From: Apophysomyces variabilis
Taxonomy: Eukaryota > Mucoromycota > Mucoromycetes > Mucorales > Mucoraceae
Assembly (NCBI GenBank): GCA_002749535.1
Contig: MZZL01000405.1
Location: forward strand, 841,762-905,761
Reading direction: 5' to 3'
DNA length: 64,000 nt
The translations under genes and the position numbers were made by a program. Under the pieces are notes generated by a model that was given only the letters and a program-made list of their open reading frames with translations, ran no database searches and had not been told where the DNA came from. Of this stretch, positions 46,763 through 58,332 are shown piece by piece; position 1 is the stretch's first letter; each line of letters begins with the position of its first letter.

Positions 46763-48033
46763 CTATTGATCACTTCTTTTGGTCAGCCGATAGATCTTTA
46801 CACCTGCTGTAGTTGCTAGTGATGGAATCAATGCAACATCAGGATCCTCGTCGCTGCTCCGTTCATTTAACAAGACAATATCAAAATGTACTTTACAAAG
46901 GGACCAAAATCGTCGTTCTTCTTCTGCCTCGAAACCTCTCCGTTTGTAACCAATATAGATCTTTGTCTGGATATCGCTCAGATCGACAAACGTTTTCACG
47001 AGATCCTCAAAAAATTCAGCTTCATACAGTACATCAGATGCCAAGATCATATCAGCCTTGCCACAGTCCGCAGCTTGCTTGGCATCGCCCCATAGTAAGG
47101 GCCGTATCTGCACCATATCGCTGTAGCCATTGAATGCCACGTTCTGATTAATCAAAGCCAGTGCTTCGTCCAACTCGGTAATGATCACTTTACTCTTATC
47201 AGCCAGTGCAAGTCCAAGAAGACCGGTTCTACCAACGAAAAAAGTAAAATGCAATGATTAAAATCAAATTCCATGCTCAAGGAAGACTTCCGTTTCTCCT
47301 CTCTCTGCGTTTTTTTTTACCCCGCACTTAAGTCCACTACTTTACGAGCCTGTAGCTCCTCAGGACGTGTTTCTGCTAGACAATTGACGAACCCTAACAT
47401 CACTAGGGCAGAATCCCAAATCTTACCGGGTATGCCTGCGTCCCACGATTCATGGATCATGATATTGGAAAATAACCGATAGCCATCGTGTACCATGGGC
47501 GTATTTTCTGGCCAGTCTGCAATTGGAGCATTGGTCGTGGCATAATCTGTAGTTTGCTCTGCTTGAATGAAAATAGGTCCAACAATCAGCGGCAAGATAT
47601 TTTTCGGGTCATGCGGAAATTCGTGCGTCCGATCCACGTAAATATGGAGGTACCGTGGACCCTGTTTTGCTGCATGAGACGTCGTTGACGTGATCCGGTA
47701 CTCAAACGCGCCTCGGCCAGATCGTTGGAATCCTGCCACTGCTTTATCCGCTTCGGTTCCTTCCTTTGTCGCTCGGCATTCAACTTTCCAATCATTGTCC
47801 GTCTGCACAGGCGTTGTTGTTTCCAATAGCTTACAGGCCACCTGAACCACACCGTTTGGTTCAATGTCGGCACGTCGAAATAACCCTAATTCGTTCACCA
47901 GTAAAAGATCAACGCGGTACCAATATCCGGGCGTAACATGCATCACAAGAGGCGATCGTAGATTGAGACGATAAAGAGCAAAGTGGGCCTCTAGCTTAGC
48001 GCGGAACTCATCATCGGTTAACTGTGATGACAT
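46763..48033 (-). CDS. METTL21/22-type protein methyltransferase
   Basis: Seven-beta-strand methyltransferase of the Methyltransf_16 group, whose members methylate lysines of specific proteins. Two exons on the minus strand: 48033-47321 and 47228-46763, giving 392 residues. SAM-binding motif I, VVDLSAGTGLLGLALA, is built across the intron (the usual form is ELGAGTGLVG). IITELDEAL is the acidic residue after strand 2, and LASDVLYEAEFFEDL is the motif IV region used by this family. An N-terminal extension of about 200 residues precedes it, with a large TM-free beta-rich look (ENTPMVHDGYRLFSNIMIHE) that I do not recognise; its length recalls METTL22. The start is the first ATG giving MSSQLTDDEF, after a C-rich leader. 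Confidence 0.85.
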
Positions 48034-48130
48034 TGGAAACGGCAACAGAAGATAAAAAGGAAAAATGCAAGGCAACAGACCTCTTAAAGTGGCTTGCCAG
48101 TCATGATTACTGGGGAAAAGGTTCGTTTTT

Positions 48131-48771
48131 TTACTGACCACTAACACAAATGACAACACCTAAAATAACCAATGCCATCCCAAGCCATGCATCTCTTCCA
48201 CCTAATGGTTCACCCAAGAGTAATCCCGTTAATAAAGAAAAGACAAATGTCAACGAATTGGTTATGGGAACTGCCAACGACATATCTGCTCCTTTCAGTG
48301 AGCCTAACACGTATATCTTTTTTCGAGCAGCATCCTACCTGATTGACCAAGCGTATAATAATAGACCACGGAACCACTTAGGTTGAGTAGCAAGGGCAAC
48401 ACATACTATAGATGGGGTGGGGTAAGAGATTGACTCCCCTCTTTCTTATTTTCTATATTTCTCTTTACCTGCCAGCGGGTAAAAAGGTATTTGAGTTCAG
48501 CGAACCATCGTTTCAATCCACCTTCAGGGTATTTTGCTGATACCTTTTCCAGACCTGCACTTCCTGCTTTGATCAGAGGATTGGTAGACCCCCAGCAGAT
48601 GGCCACTAAAACATCGTTGGCTTAGAAAGCCAATTTGAATTAAGCTATCTATATACCTAAAAGGAAACCTGTGAGTTGTTCTAGTTGAATGCAAGCAAGA
48701 ATACAGTTAAGGACATGTGGTTTGTTCATGCGATATCAATGGGATTTTTTTTTCTTACCACTCGAAATCAT
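48131..48771 (-). CDS. TMEM234-like four-helix membrane protein
   Basis: Small EamA/DMT-like membrane protein of unknown transport role. Five exons on the minus strand: 48771-48759, 48680-48657, 48605-48469, 48405-48339, 48303-48131, giving 137 residues. The family pattern is clear: LVAICWGSTNPLIKAGSAG at the start, YVLPLLLNLSGSVVYYYTLG, then DMSLAVPITNSLTFVFSLL and GMALVILGVVICVSG. Exons 1 and 2 are 13 and 24 nt. The last intron is only 35 nt with donor GTAGGA; an alternative donor nine bases earlier (GGTCAAT) gives a 44-nt intron and a shorter loop (TLG-SLKGADMS), which fits relatives better. It is divergent from the small membrane protein at 48857, with 85 bp between starts. Confidence 0.88.
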
Positions 48772-48856
48772 TGTGACTGAAAAAGAGAAAGGAGAGAAAG
48801 AGATCACTCACCTTCTCTAGGAAACAAAAATAAGTAAGGCGAACCGTGACAGGATC

Positions 48857-49307
48857 ATGGCACACAGCATGGACCAAACCGAAACACTACTGCCAAAACC
48901 CGTACAGCAGAAAGAACGCAATGAATCCAATGTATGGTTCTATCTCATTTGGCTTTGGCGCATCATGGTCTTTGCCATGACCGGCTCGTCCAGCGTAGCC
49001 ATTACCAAAGCAGGGTTGCGGTATGCAGGGTTGGAAGGTGAGAACAATGGATACCTCTCTTTTATTGCATAAAAGAAGGTTTTGAGGTTATAAAATTGAT
49101 CATCCTCTCTGTCTAGCCGGAACATGGTCCTTTTACCTTGCTTTTTTCGTCACTGAGTTGCTTGTGTATAGCCTGACGCTTCTTGTCCTTGGAACACTTG
49201 CATGTCAACCGCGATTCTTCGCCTCCGTTATCTTGAAAATGTGGGGCTGGTTATTGCCCCGCAGACTGAAGAAGCGCTACCAAGAGAAATTGGACGATAA
49301 ATTCTAG
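48857..49307 (+). CDS. Small membrane protein (DUF6787-like)
   Basis: Two exons, 48857-49037 and 49117-49307, giving 123 residues. Two hydrophobic segments are seen: VWFYLIWLWRIMVFAMTGS near 26-44 and a second around 65-87 (FYLAFFVTELLVYSLTLLVL). The stretch FAMTGSSSVAITKAG and the ending RRLKKRYQEKLDD resemble the bacterial and fungal family DUF6787, from memory. The function is unknown. It shares an 85-bp divergent promoter with the TMEM234-like gene, so co-expression is plausible. Confidence 0.8.
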
Positions 49308-49622
49308 ATACATATATTATTCAACACAACCTTGCTACATTGTACATAAACTCCCCCTTTCTGTTAGATAAATAAGATGACCACTTGTAACGATATGTCT
49401 GCTTATTCTTAAGATCAAAACATCTAACGAATCCGTCATATATCTACTATGAAAGCAATTGGCGGCATTTATTACAAAGAAGGAGCGAGAGAGACAGGAA
49501 AGAAAAAAAAATGCAAAATCTTGAACAATGAAGAAAGGAATCATAAGGTGAAAGGGTAAGAGTAAGTGGGGCGAAAGAAAGGAAAAAGAAAAGAAAGCGA
49601 TCTTAGTATTTCTATATGGACA
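49308..49622. other. Short convergent 3' spacer
   Basis: Purine-rich near 49485-49600. The only frame (minus, 49335-49544) is hydrophobic and low-complexity and not convincing. Confidence 0.5.
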
Positions 49623-51090
49623 TTATGGAACGGAAGATGAATCGTCGTAATGGACAGGGCAGCCTTTTCCCCTTGACAGCCAGTGGGAAAGACATCGTTG
49701 ATGATAGGAACAGAGGCAAATCATACGCGCAATCTTGTCACCTGAGTAAAGGTCATGTTGAATGTTATCTTCTGAGTAAACAAAGCAAAAATTCCAAGCA
49801 TTGATAAAACGTACCTGCAGCAAAATCCTCAAAACAGATAGGACATTCGTCGTTGATCTGGACAGAGTCTCTTGACAACTCGTATACTAAACGTAGTACA
49901 TAATAATAACAACCGAAATTGTGTCATTGGTTAGCTTATCTTTGCCCTTGGTGTTTCTTCAGTAGGTTTCCCCCTCCCAGAAAAAAGCAATCTTACCAAC
50001 GTAGCGTATCGGTTGGACAGGAGGACTACCTTTATTAAGGCATGTCCTTAAATGTCGTTCCTGTTCCGTTTTACGAGTTCCCAAAAATCCTGTGCCACAA
50101 ACAGGACACTCTGTCATCAAACTTTGAGTACTGTCGGATCGTCGCATGTTCATGCCGCCACTACCGCGGGAATAGGGATTGGACGATGTGCTGGATGAAG
50201 AACGTAGCGGAGGTGGCGATGTAGCTCTTTTGGCAATGGGACGAATACATGCAGTACAAACGCGCTGTGGATGCATAGCAATAAAAGCATAATGCGAAGG
50301 ATCTGTCATAGGATCCTGAATGATCTCATCCACTGGCAATCGCAAACGATGTGTACTACATCGATCACATACCACCTGACCGCAGCGTCTACCATAATCA
50401 GAGTAGTATGTAAATATCTCAATCCTTTGCTTTTCCTTCGTTGACGTAGAAAAACAAAATCAATATATATCACCTGCAATGATGTCGCCGTACGAGAAAG
50501 TTAAACCGCCTTCCACAACGACGACACTCCGATGCCTGTTGGTCGGCTTCCCAAACTCGTTGTGCTCGAGATGAATCCACTACCGTTCGTTCAGAAGCAA
50601 TTGTCTGTCTTTCTTCTGCATCGTCATCATCATCCTCATCCTCATTATCGCCATGATCTGTATCATCATTTCTATTGTTATCTTCATCATCATCGTCACT
50701 GGGATCATCATGCTCATCCACATCCGTATCAGAAAACAAAAATGGTTCTGTACCCCTGGTTACTTGTGACTCTTCGGTTGCTATGGCTTGTCTACTACTC
50801 TCGGAACCTTCCTGCCCTTCATTAGCGGTTGTGTCAGATGTAGCAGCTGTATCCACCATAGGTGTGGTTGACATGGCGGCCGCAGCAGCAGCGGCAGCGG
50901 CGACAGCGCTTGTGCATATTTGGTCTGAAGATTTAAGTCGCGGCTTGGCATTGGTCATGGTAGTAATGACAGACGCGCTTGCTGAATGGGAGAGATGGCT
51001 AGCTAAATCGGTGGGTGCAGACGAACTACTGTCATTACCAGTGTCTTCTGTAAATTCAGGTCGCCTTTGAAACAAGACGGGAGACGACAT
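49623..51090 (-). CDS. FYVE-RING ubiquitin ligase with central C2HC finger (Pib1-like)
   Basis: Likely E3 ubiquitin ligase on PI3P-containing endosome or vacuole membranes. Four exons on the minus strand: 51090-50474, 50388-49997, 49886-49815, 49741-49623, giving 399 residues. The first 180 residues are disordered, with an alanine run and a long Asp/Glu/Asn tract. The FYVE finger follows at about 180-260 (WEADQQASECRRCGRRF, RRHHCRRCGQVVCDRCS), including the PI3P-binding RRHHCR. A C2HC finger CPVCGTGFLG...HLRTC lies near 312-334. A C-terminal RING, CPICFEDF then CLCSYHQRCLSHWL and GCPVH, is of the Pib1/ZNRF type. In the FYVE WxxD position Trp-Glu-Ala-Asp is present. Converges with the small membrane protein gene. 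Confidence 0.9.
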
Positions 51091-52014
51091 TATGAAAGAA
51101 GTATTTCGGATTCACGCAGTCCACAAGGAAAGAGAAAATAGAAAGAGAGCGTGTGTGTGTGTTTGTGTATACGGACAAGTTTACTTTGTTGTGGGAGAGA
51201 GGACCAAAAAGTTTGAATGAGTTAGAGTGACAGTATGGGTAACAGAGAGATAGGGAAGGAGTGGGGGTGAAAAGAGGAAGGGAAAGGCAAGTGAAGGAAC
51301 GAGGTTGGGTGGATGTGTCACAGCTATGTGTGACAACTTTGCGAGGCACAACCAAAATGCATGATAGCTGTATCATGATTCAATAAAATATCTGTTAAAG
51401 ATTCTCGATGATTGCGGTAAAAATTCCAAGCCCACTGTTTGGGACATTGGTAATTCATTGTGAAAGTTTACGTTTCTGGCTTCTCATACATAAGAAACAG
51501 AAGGTATACGATTGCTTTGTATTGGGTGCAATAGATTGAAAAAAAAAGGGGTGGTGCTTTGAGAGGAGACGGATGGTGTTATTATTTTCCTTTTTGTTTA
51601 TTGCCCAAGGGCGTTAGATTTTGACATCTGAAATGTTAGTTACCATGGAGGAGAATGACGTTTGTTTCCCAAACAACAACACATAGAGAGACTACACTAA
51701 AGTTTAGTCTTGTGTATACGTTGACCTGTTAAGTGTTATACATATCTATATATATATATAGATACAGATTCATATGGTTTCCGAAACCAAAGAGAACGTG
51801 GTTGCTACGTACTACTTTTGGGACCTGGGTCTTTTGTCGGGCCCACTTTGCACTGTGTATTTTTTTTTTAGTCGGGCAATTTTTTTGTTGTTGGTTTTAT
51901 CCCACTTTTTCCCTCTATTCTTTCGGTTCATAACCTATGCTTCAAATAACTTCTACTCATCCCAGTTCTGCGGATCGTTCTCAAAGACAATCAAATACAA
52001 ACCAACGAACCATC
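51091..52014. other. Divergent promoter region, FYVE-RING and TBC genes
   Basis: About 920 bp with GTGTGTGTGTG (51152) and a short TATATATATATATAG run near 51748-51762. No gene seen. Both flanking genes start outward from here. Confidence 0.45.
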
Positions 52015-53398
52015 ATGAACTTAGATGACGACCTTTCCACTGTAAACGACTTTCTGGAACTTTTGCAGTCCGAAGTTCATGTCGATCTTGAGCGACTGCG
52101 AATCCTTGCCCGTCATGGTATCCCTGCCCAGCTTCGTGGGGTGAGTCTTTGCTCATGTTGGCACTCTTGCCAAGTGTATTGATCACCCTCCCTTCCTTCC
52201 TTCGCTTTGCACCTTTTCCCCTTTTTTAAATCGGTGCAGGAAGTCTGGATGTATCTATTGGGTGTCCAACAGGCCGATCGCTGTAAGAGACTCTTTTTTT
52301 AAGCGAAAATGGGCGAAGTTATACTAAATTTATTCATTCGCTTATTTTAGCTCACGAGCTGAGCCTGTCAAAGGCAAGGACCGAAGAATATAACCAAATG
52401 GACAAAGTGAACATGGAGGCAGCTAAACGCATCCGGGGCGAGGTGACGCGATACCAGCGCAGGGTACCCCAACTAGAAGGAAAACACAACGCGGAAGCAT
52501 TTGAAAACATAATCTCGGCTTATTTAAATGCAAATCGTGATACCGAATACCATCCTGGTATGATTTCATTGTGCGCGCCATTCATCTATGCTTTAAACAA
52601 GGAATGCGACGCGTATTTTTGTTTCGAGCGAGTCATGCAAGCTATAGGTAGGTTTACACGCAAGATTCTTCCTGACCCCTTTCTCGCACTAAGAAAAAGG
52701 AACAAAGATCTCACGCAGTTTGTATGTAGAGGAATATTATACCGGCAACACAATCAAGGAACGTGTGGCTAATTTTATGACACTTTTCCGCTATGTTCTT
52801 CCTGATCTGTAAGCAATCATAGGCAAAACAAAAACATGTATTTCTTTTATTTTGCTTATTTTCGCTATGAACTGTAGATGCAATTATTTCGAAGAAGAAG
52901 AGGTCGACCTGAATGAATGGGTTACATCCTGGCTTTCGAACTTGTTAGCTAGGGAAATGCAATTTGAAGATCTAGTTCGGTTATGGGGTAAATTACGTGT
53001 GATCCAACTTAAAATCCAGAAGGCTCACCTATGTCCCTAATTTTTAGACTCTTATTTTGCCATGAATGACCCACTCGATTTCCATCCCTTCGTCTGTTTA
53101 TGTACGTCTCCTTTCTTTGGTCAAGCAAGAAAGATATATTAGCAAACGTCTTAACTTTTTTTTGGTTTAGCTATATTACGCCATGCCAAAGAAAAGCTGG
53201 AAGATCTGGAACAATCCGAAATCAGAACGGTTCTCCTCCGGTTGCCCAGGATAAACATGTCTATCGTAAGTGGTACAGAGTCATGGCAGTGGACCGAATC
53301 TAATCATCATTATGATCAATCAGATTATTGCAGAAGCACATAATTTATATCATGAAACCATAGAACGACAAATGTCAGAAGATGGAGAATTAGCATGA
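52015..53398 (+). CDS. TBC-domain protein with altered Gln-finger motif
   Basis: TBC proteins are Rab GTPase-activating proteins that act with an Arg finger (IxxDxxR) and a Gln finger (YxQG). Eight exons: 52015-52140, 52240-52282, 52351-52647, 52730-52808, 52878-52987, 53048-53101, 53171-53265, 53324-53398, giving 292 residues, essentially a bare TBC domain. Clear blocks are RHGIPAQLRGEVWMYLLGVQ, ECDAYFCFERVM, WVTSWLSNLLAREM and LVRLWDSYFAMNDPLDFHPF, then ILRHAKEKL. The first motif reads IRGEVTR (84-90), Glu for Asp but Arg kept. The second reads YHPG (123-126), Pro for the catalytic Gln. It may therefore be a weak GAP or a Rab-binding scaffold. I cannot assign the human or yeast subfamily. 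Confidence 0.88.
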
Positions 53399-56300
53399 CC
53401 TGTAGATCACATACACACATCACATCAAAATTAAAACCCTTCAGAAACAGACGGAAAAAGAGGGGAAAAAAACTTGAATCGAAGACACCTGTCTGTTTCT
53501 CATTATATCTGACAACGACAATTCCAAACCAATCTTCAAGTACCACTTCATTCAATAAATTATGCATCATTCTGATCACTCTCTTTATTTTTCTTGTTCC
53601 TTTATCAATACAAGGTCGGGGTACCGGGAAATATCTTTATTTGCTGAATAATCCATGTAAAAAGTAAATAAATAGTTGCGGCAACTAGGATGAATAATAC
53701 AATGACGAACTCCGTGTAGCCTTTGTGGCCATTTTCAATGAATCAGGAGTAGACCTCTAGAAAAAGTTCAGACTAACACTAAGCATGGTTTGTTGATCTC
53801 CATGGATACGTTGTGTTCACGTTCTGCTGGACGAATCCCCGCCTTGACAAGGATTCCATGAGACACGAACTTACCAAATTTGGTGTCGCCCTGAAAAGCC
53901 GTGGGTTTTTTGAATGCATTTTCGTTTGATATAGCCTATATACTTTCATTTTTTTATGGTAAGAAAATTCTCGTAAGATCTCGACGCGAGGTCAGCTGCC
54001 GTAACGTGACGCTGTCGGACCAGCCCGTGATGTGCGGTTTCATTCCTCCAGTGACACAGGCATGGTTACTCAGAAAAGGGTAAGCGGGAAAAAACTGGTT
54101 CCTTGCCAACCAAGAAACTTTCCTTTTGGGTAAACAGCCTTCACGACCCAACTAAACCCATCTGCGAGAAACTGACGTAATCTTCGACAAAAGAACACCA
54201 TATAAAACAAAATGGGGTCATGGTAAGCGTTTTTGCGAGGTCAAAATAACTACTCTGTTATATCACAATGGCACAATAAGTCATCTAGTGCAAGGATAAA
54301 CATAATTCTGGCTTGTATAACAATATATATACACAAGGACACCGACGATTCTGTCAAAGACTGCTCTTGCAAATGGAAACCTTACTTAGCGAGAGACGTA
54401 GAAAGCTTGTACTTTCAAACATCATCGCAGGCGGAAAACTTGATTAATTTTCTAATCAGTAACAGTTTCAGGCCACCCTTCCGCAGCCGTAAAAGCGCGA
54501 TCTGTCATCCGGCCTTGTGATCCCATCAACAACTGAAAGATAGCTTCTCGGATATAAACTTATACCGTGTCCGGAGCATCGCTGCCGGTCCCTAGGTTGT
54601 CGTGTCCCAATACTTAAAATAGATTGATTGGGCACCACTTCTGATAGAATGCATCAAGGTGCACACGGCATGATTAGCCACCTTCACTCTATGTCAGTGA
54701 CAGCGCGTCCCCTTTTATTACATACAGCGTTTTTCTTACCAGGACCGCATTGAATTTGATCCCATTGCTTTTAATATATGCGACTGACCCAAGCAATGAA
54801 GCTGAGTGTAACGCCGTGCTTCATGCAAATGTTCGAAAAAGGACAGAGCAACCCTTCGAATGCCGTTCAATTCACGTGATGAAGTAGAAAGTGGACAAAA
54901 CTGTGAGATGCTTTTGGTTTTCATGTCTCCCTTGCGAAAGTGTTACATAGTTCACACCTCAAAACAATCCAAAAGTTGCATGCTATTCAGTTCTGGCTAG
55001 GAACAATCGCTACAGATCAAGTATGCTTGCGCCCAACTTTTTGGTAGGTAGGATGTCTCATAGGAAATGAAGTGAATGGATATGCCATCCTGGCAAATAA
55101 TTTAATATTGCGTGGCAGAGCCTGTTTAACAGGGAGTCAATCCACGGCAAGTCAAGCGTCCCATGCCACTGCTATAGTCGAGATAGGAGAATGTTCGGCC
55201 GCTTATGTTGAAGACGAAGGATGCAAAGAAGTCCAACATCGATATGCAATCTAATGACCGCTATGATCACCTCCAGTATCCGATTGGACGTTAAGAAGGA
55301 ACCAAAAGTAGACCAGAGCAGTTCATTTAGGATTTCCAGTCGTCCAAATCCCTATGCGTTTTTCATCGGGATATAGTCTGACAGCGTAGTAGCTACCCTG
55401 ATAGGGATAACCAAACATAGCACTACTAGTACAGGCTAGCTGAATCTCCCGTATCGACGTCACTGCTGGCAACAAGCAAACTGCGTCTACATTACTGTCC
55501 TTTTTGACAATTTGCGCTCTACAACCTTGACAAAGATGACGTGATATTGTCTGGAGTTCATCCCGTCAGAATAGGTTCGAAAACTCTCAAACCAGACATC
55601 GGAAGACATGTACGGAATATAAAATTACTTTTCAGCGGCAACAGATTGTGCATTACCCTGGCATATTTTTCTTAGCAGACACTTTGATCAGCGTAACTAC
55701 TTGTCTGATTAAGAGAGAACAAAGCGATAAGGCATGCGTTCCTTTGTTGATAGTAATCAGTTTATCCATACTCATCTGCAGTCCTGTGTCTACGCCTCAA
55801 GCACCCTCCGTGTAAGTTAAACAGCAAGAAACCAAAATTATAAACAAACCATTTCTATCCTACGATCTTCTTGTCAATCCTATCCCCTTTCGCACCATTC
55901 CATGGCTTCACGAACACCCAACTTTGCCCGTTTTTATGAAAGGATGCGGCCTGCCCACGGCTCCAGGCAATGAGACCCGGTTCTCTGCGCTTAAAGCTTA
56001 TAAGATAAGGCATTGCCAGTTTAGTATCTGTTTTATTTGATGTAAATTTAACAAATTGCTTATGATCCGACCGTTCTAACTTTGTGTGAGTCTCTGAGTA
56101 TTGCGGTGTTTGATGCCAAATTTGAGCAACTTTTCGCTCGCACATGTTTCTGCCTGATTAGCCGTCTTTCTGGCGCAAAAAAAGTATTGCATAGCGAATT
56201 AATTATTTGAATACAATTGTTGCATGAGACGCTAATGGTTGAACAAATTGGGCTTCTTTTGTTGCAAACCATCAATTGCAATGATTATATGCATATCAAA

Positions 56301-56593
56301 GGGACGGTTTCTGCACCCGAAACCCATGTTACTGCATTGTTTTCCCTTCTCCCCTCTGCGTTGAATTTAGAATTAACAAAACCACGTTTGATTTCAACGA
56401 GTGCCAGAATCTCATACTGTAATTGGTTTCCACGAGTCTTTTCTTTTTATACGAGTGAAAAGCGGAGAGACAGAAAGCTTATTGCTTATAGCACGCTGAC
56501 CATGCCGAAAACTCCGCACCCAAAAACAGCGATGCGAGGATTTGTCACTTTTTTTCTTGCAACCCGTCCTCTGCCCTTAGTCTCTCACGGGTT
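53399..56593. other. 3.2-kb spacer, no gene supported
   Basis: Scattered frames of 60-96 codons. The best is a minus-strand ATG frame of 96 codons (55855-56145) containing LAMPYLISFKRREPGLIAWS and ending KGDRIDKKIVG; it is protein-like but unrecognised and lacks visible splice partners. A plus-strand frame (56217-56624) ends in the leader of the Nudix gene. Confidence 0.4.
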
Positions 56594-57786
56594 TGATGGT
56601 AGACAACATGAGCCAAGAAGGTAAACGAAAACAAAAAAAAGCAATGAGAGGAAAATAGAAAAAGTAAAGAGAACTACGGAAACTAATCCGTGGTGGGGTT
56701 TTTTTTGTTGGTTTTGTAACCCACGCAACAACAAAAAGTGTTAAAAGCATTATGTCAACCCCTTCCTCCAGCCTCGACATCGACCATTGCGAGTCCATTC
56801 ACAGCACCCAGGAGAGCTTGTGTAGCGGCTGTTCTCCGTTGGCGGCGGGGACGTACAGATATTCCTGTCACAAAAGCGGAAACGGTAGAGGCGTTTTTCG
56901 ACTTGCCCTGGGTGAAAGAGGATGATAAGGGGGAGGCCGAATTATTATTCATGTTACGAGCCACGAGGGCGGGTGATCGGTAAAGAATAATAAGAAAGCA
57001 CCTTGGCGTCTTTTTGTCTGGAACCTTAAAAAAAAAGGCATTGACCCTGAATTTTAGATGGTCTGGGCATGTTGCATTTCCGGGTGGTAAAAACGAAGCG
57101 GGTGAAACGGACGAGGACACAGTGACAAGAGAGGTGTTGGAAGAGATTGGCATCGATTTACGTAGTGAGGATTATATTTGCATTGGTACCCTTCCATCGC
57201 AGGAAATCACTTCGGTATTCAACAAACAATTACTGATGATACTGGTACCATTCGGTAAGAGGAAGTGAGATGTAACTCGATGGAAGTCATTGAATCCATT
57301 GCTTCTAGTTTTTCTTCAGGTGGTGCCTGATGTGTCTTTTGCATTACAAGCTTCCGAAGTGGCTGCTGTTCAGTGTAAGTTTGTGCATCTCTATCATTAT
57401 ATCCGTGCGATTGATAAAGGGAGAAATGGGATGTAGGGGTCCCGATTTCATTTTTTCTTTCTCCTTCTACGGTGGATCAATTCATGACTCAACCCTTGGC
57501 AGCAACGCGGTCAGCACGGCAAAAGTCTTTATCACCTATGCGTCATATGTTTGGTTCGGTGACGTTCCCCTCTGTGGATTTGCCTTCAGACGATCCGACT
57601 AGAAGATTTCGATTATGGGGATTGACACTGGGTTTAACTCGCGATTTGATCCAAAGGGTGTCTGAAGGGAGGCCTGCATGGCAGGTTCTCGCATTTATAA
57701 AGCATGCTAGGCGTATGCCTCGTTATTCTCATGCCGATTTGCGCTGGCTTATGTGGATACTGGATAAATTTCATCATACCCGGTAA
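56594..57786 (+). CDS. Nudix hydrolase, CoA-pyrophosphatase type (NUDT7/8-like)
   Basis: Cleaves a nucleoside diphosphate-linked substrate, in this group usually CoA or its derivatives. Five exons: 56594-56618, 56739-56979, 57058-57254, 57309-57374, 57437-57786, giving 292 residues. The first exon codes only eight residues and part of the next codon (MVDNMSQE); it is needed because the following frame has no suitable ATG. The strand GHVAFPGGK leads into a complete Nudix box at 99-121: Gly99, Glu105, then REVLEEIGI with the metal-binding glutamates. The order GGK-NEAGETDEDTVTREVLEE fits exactly. QASEVAAVQWVPI and the C-terminal DPTRRFRLWGLTLGLT match the NUDT7/8 and yeast Pcd1 group. A peroxisomal signal is not evident at the C-terminus (KFHHTR). 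Confidence 0.88.
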
Positions 57787-58332
57787 ACAAAAAGAGACAA
57801 AGATTGGCTCTGAAAATTGAAGGGAGGGACAAGATGTGACTTAAAAAGGTTCGGTTAGGTCTGAAAAGGAACATTTTGCTCTGCTACGAAAAGCGATCAT
57901 AGGCGTCACGGTACTCCGTGTAGGGATGTCGGTGGTCACTTTGTCCTACATCATTCGATACTTTGTAACACGGAAATCTTCATCGTTCCTTGTGTAACTA
58001 TAACCTAAAGACCCCTTCCAGATTAAGTGAAGTGATCTAGATATTGTCGTCATACAGTTTTCAAAAACATTGGTTTTCTTTTTTTTTGAATTTGATCATT
58101 ATTATTATTAGCATTACACGTAAGGTAATAAGGTAACAAAAACAATAAAATAACAAGAGAAGGAAGAAGGGGGAAAAAGGTAGATATACAAACAATAAGA
58201 AAGAAATAGAATCAAAGCGGGAAATGACCTAGTAATTGTTGTGTAGAGTACAAGTATGTGATGCAAAAAAAAAAGGAAGGAATATGTAAATTATTAGTTG
58301 AACCTAAGCCTGATTTAGTAATCCGGTTTTGT
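57787..58332. other. Convergent 3' spacer
   Basis: No frame of note. It separates the 3' ends of the Nudix (+) and IPC synthase (-) genes and includes A-rich runs. Confidence 0.5.

Noticed and set aside
48150..48386. 78-codon plus-strand frame starting MTTPKITNAIPSH
   Set aside because: Antisense to the last exons of the TMEM234-like gene, whose membrane motifs are clear on the minus strand.
50675..51070. 131-codon plus-strand frame, Ser/Ala-rich
   Set aside because: Exactly antisense to the poly-Ala and acidic low-complexity start of the FYVE-RING gene; its length is a by-product of the repeat codons.
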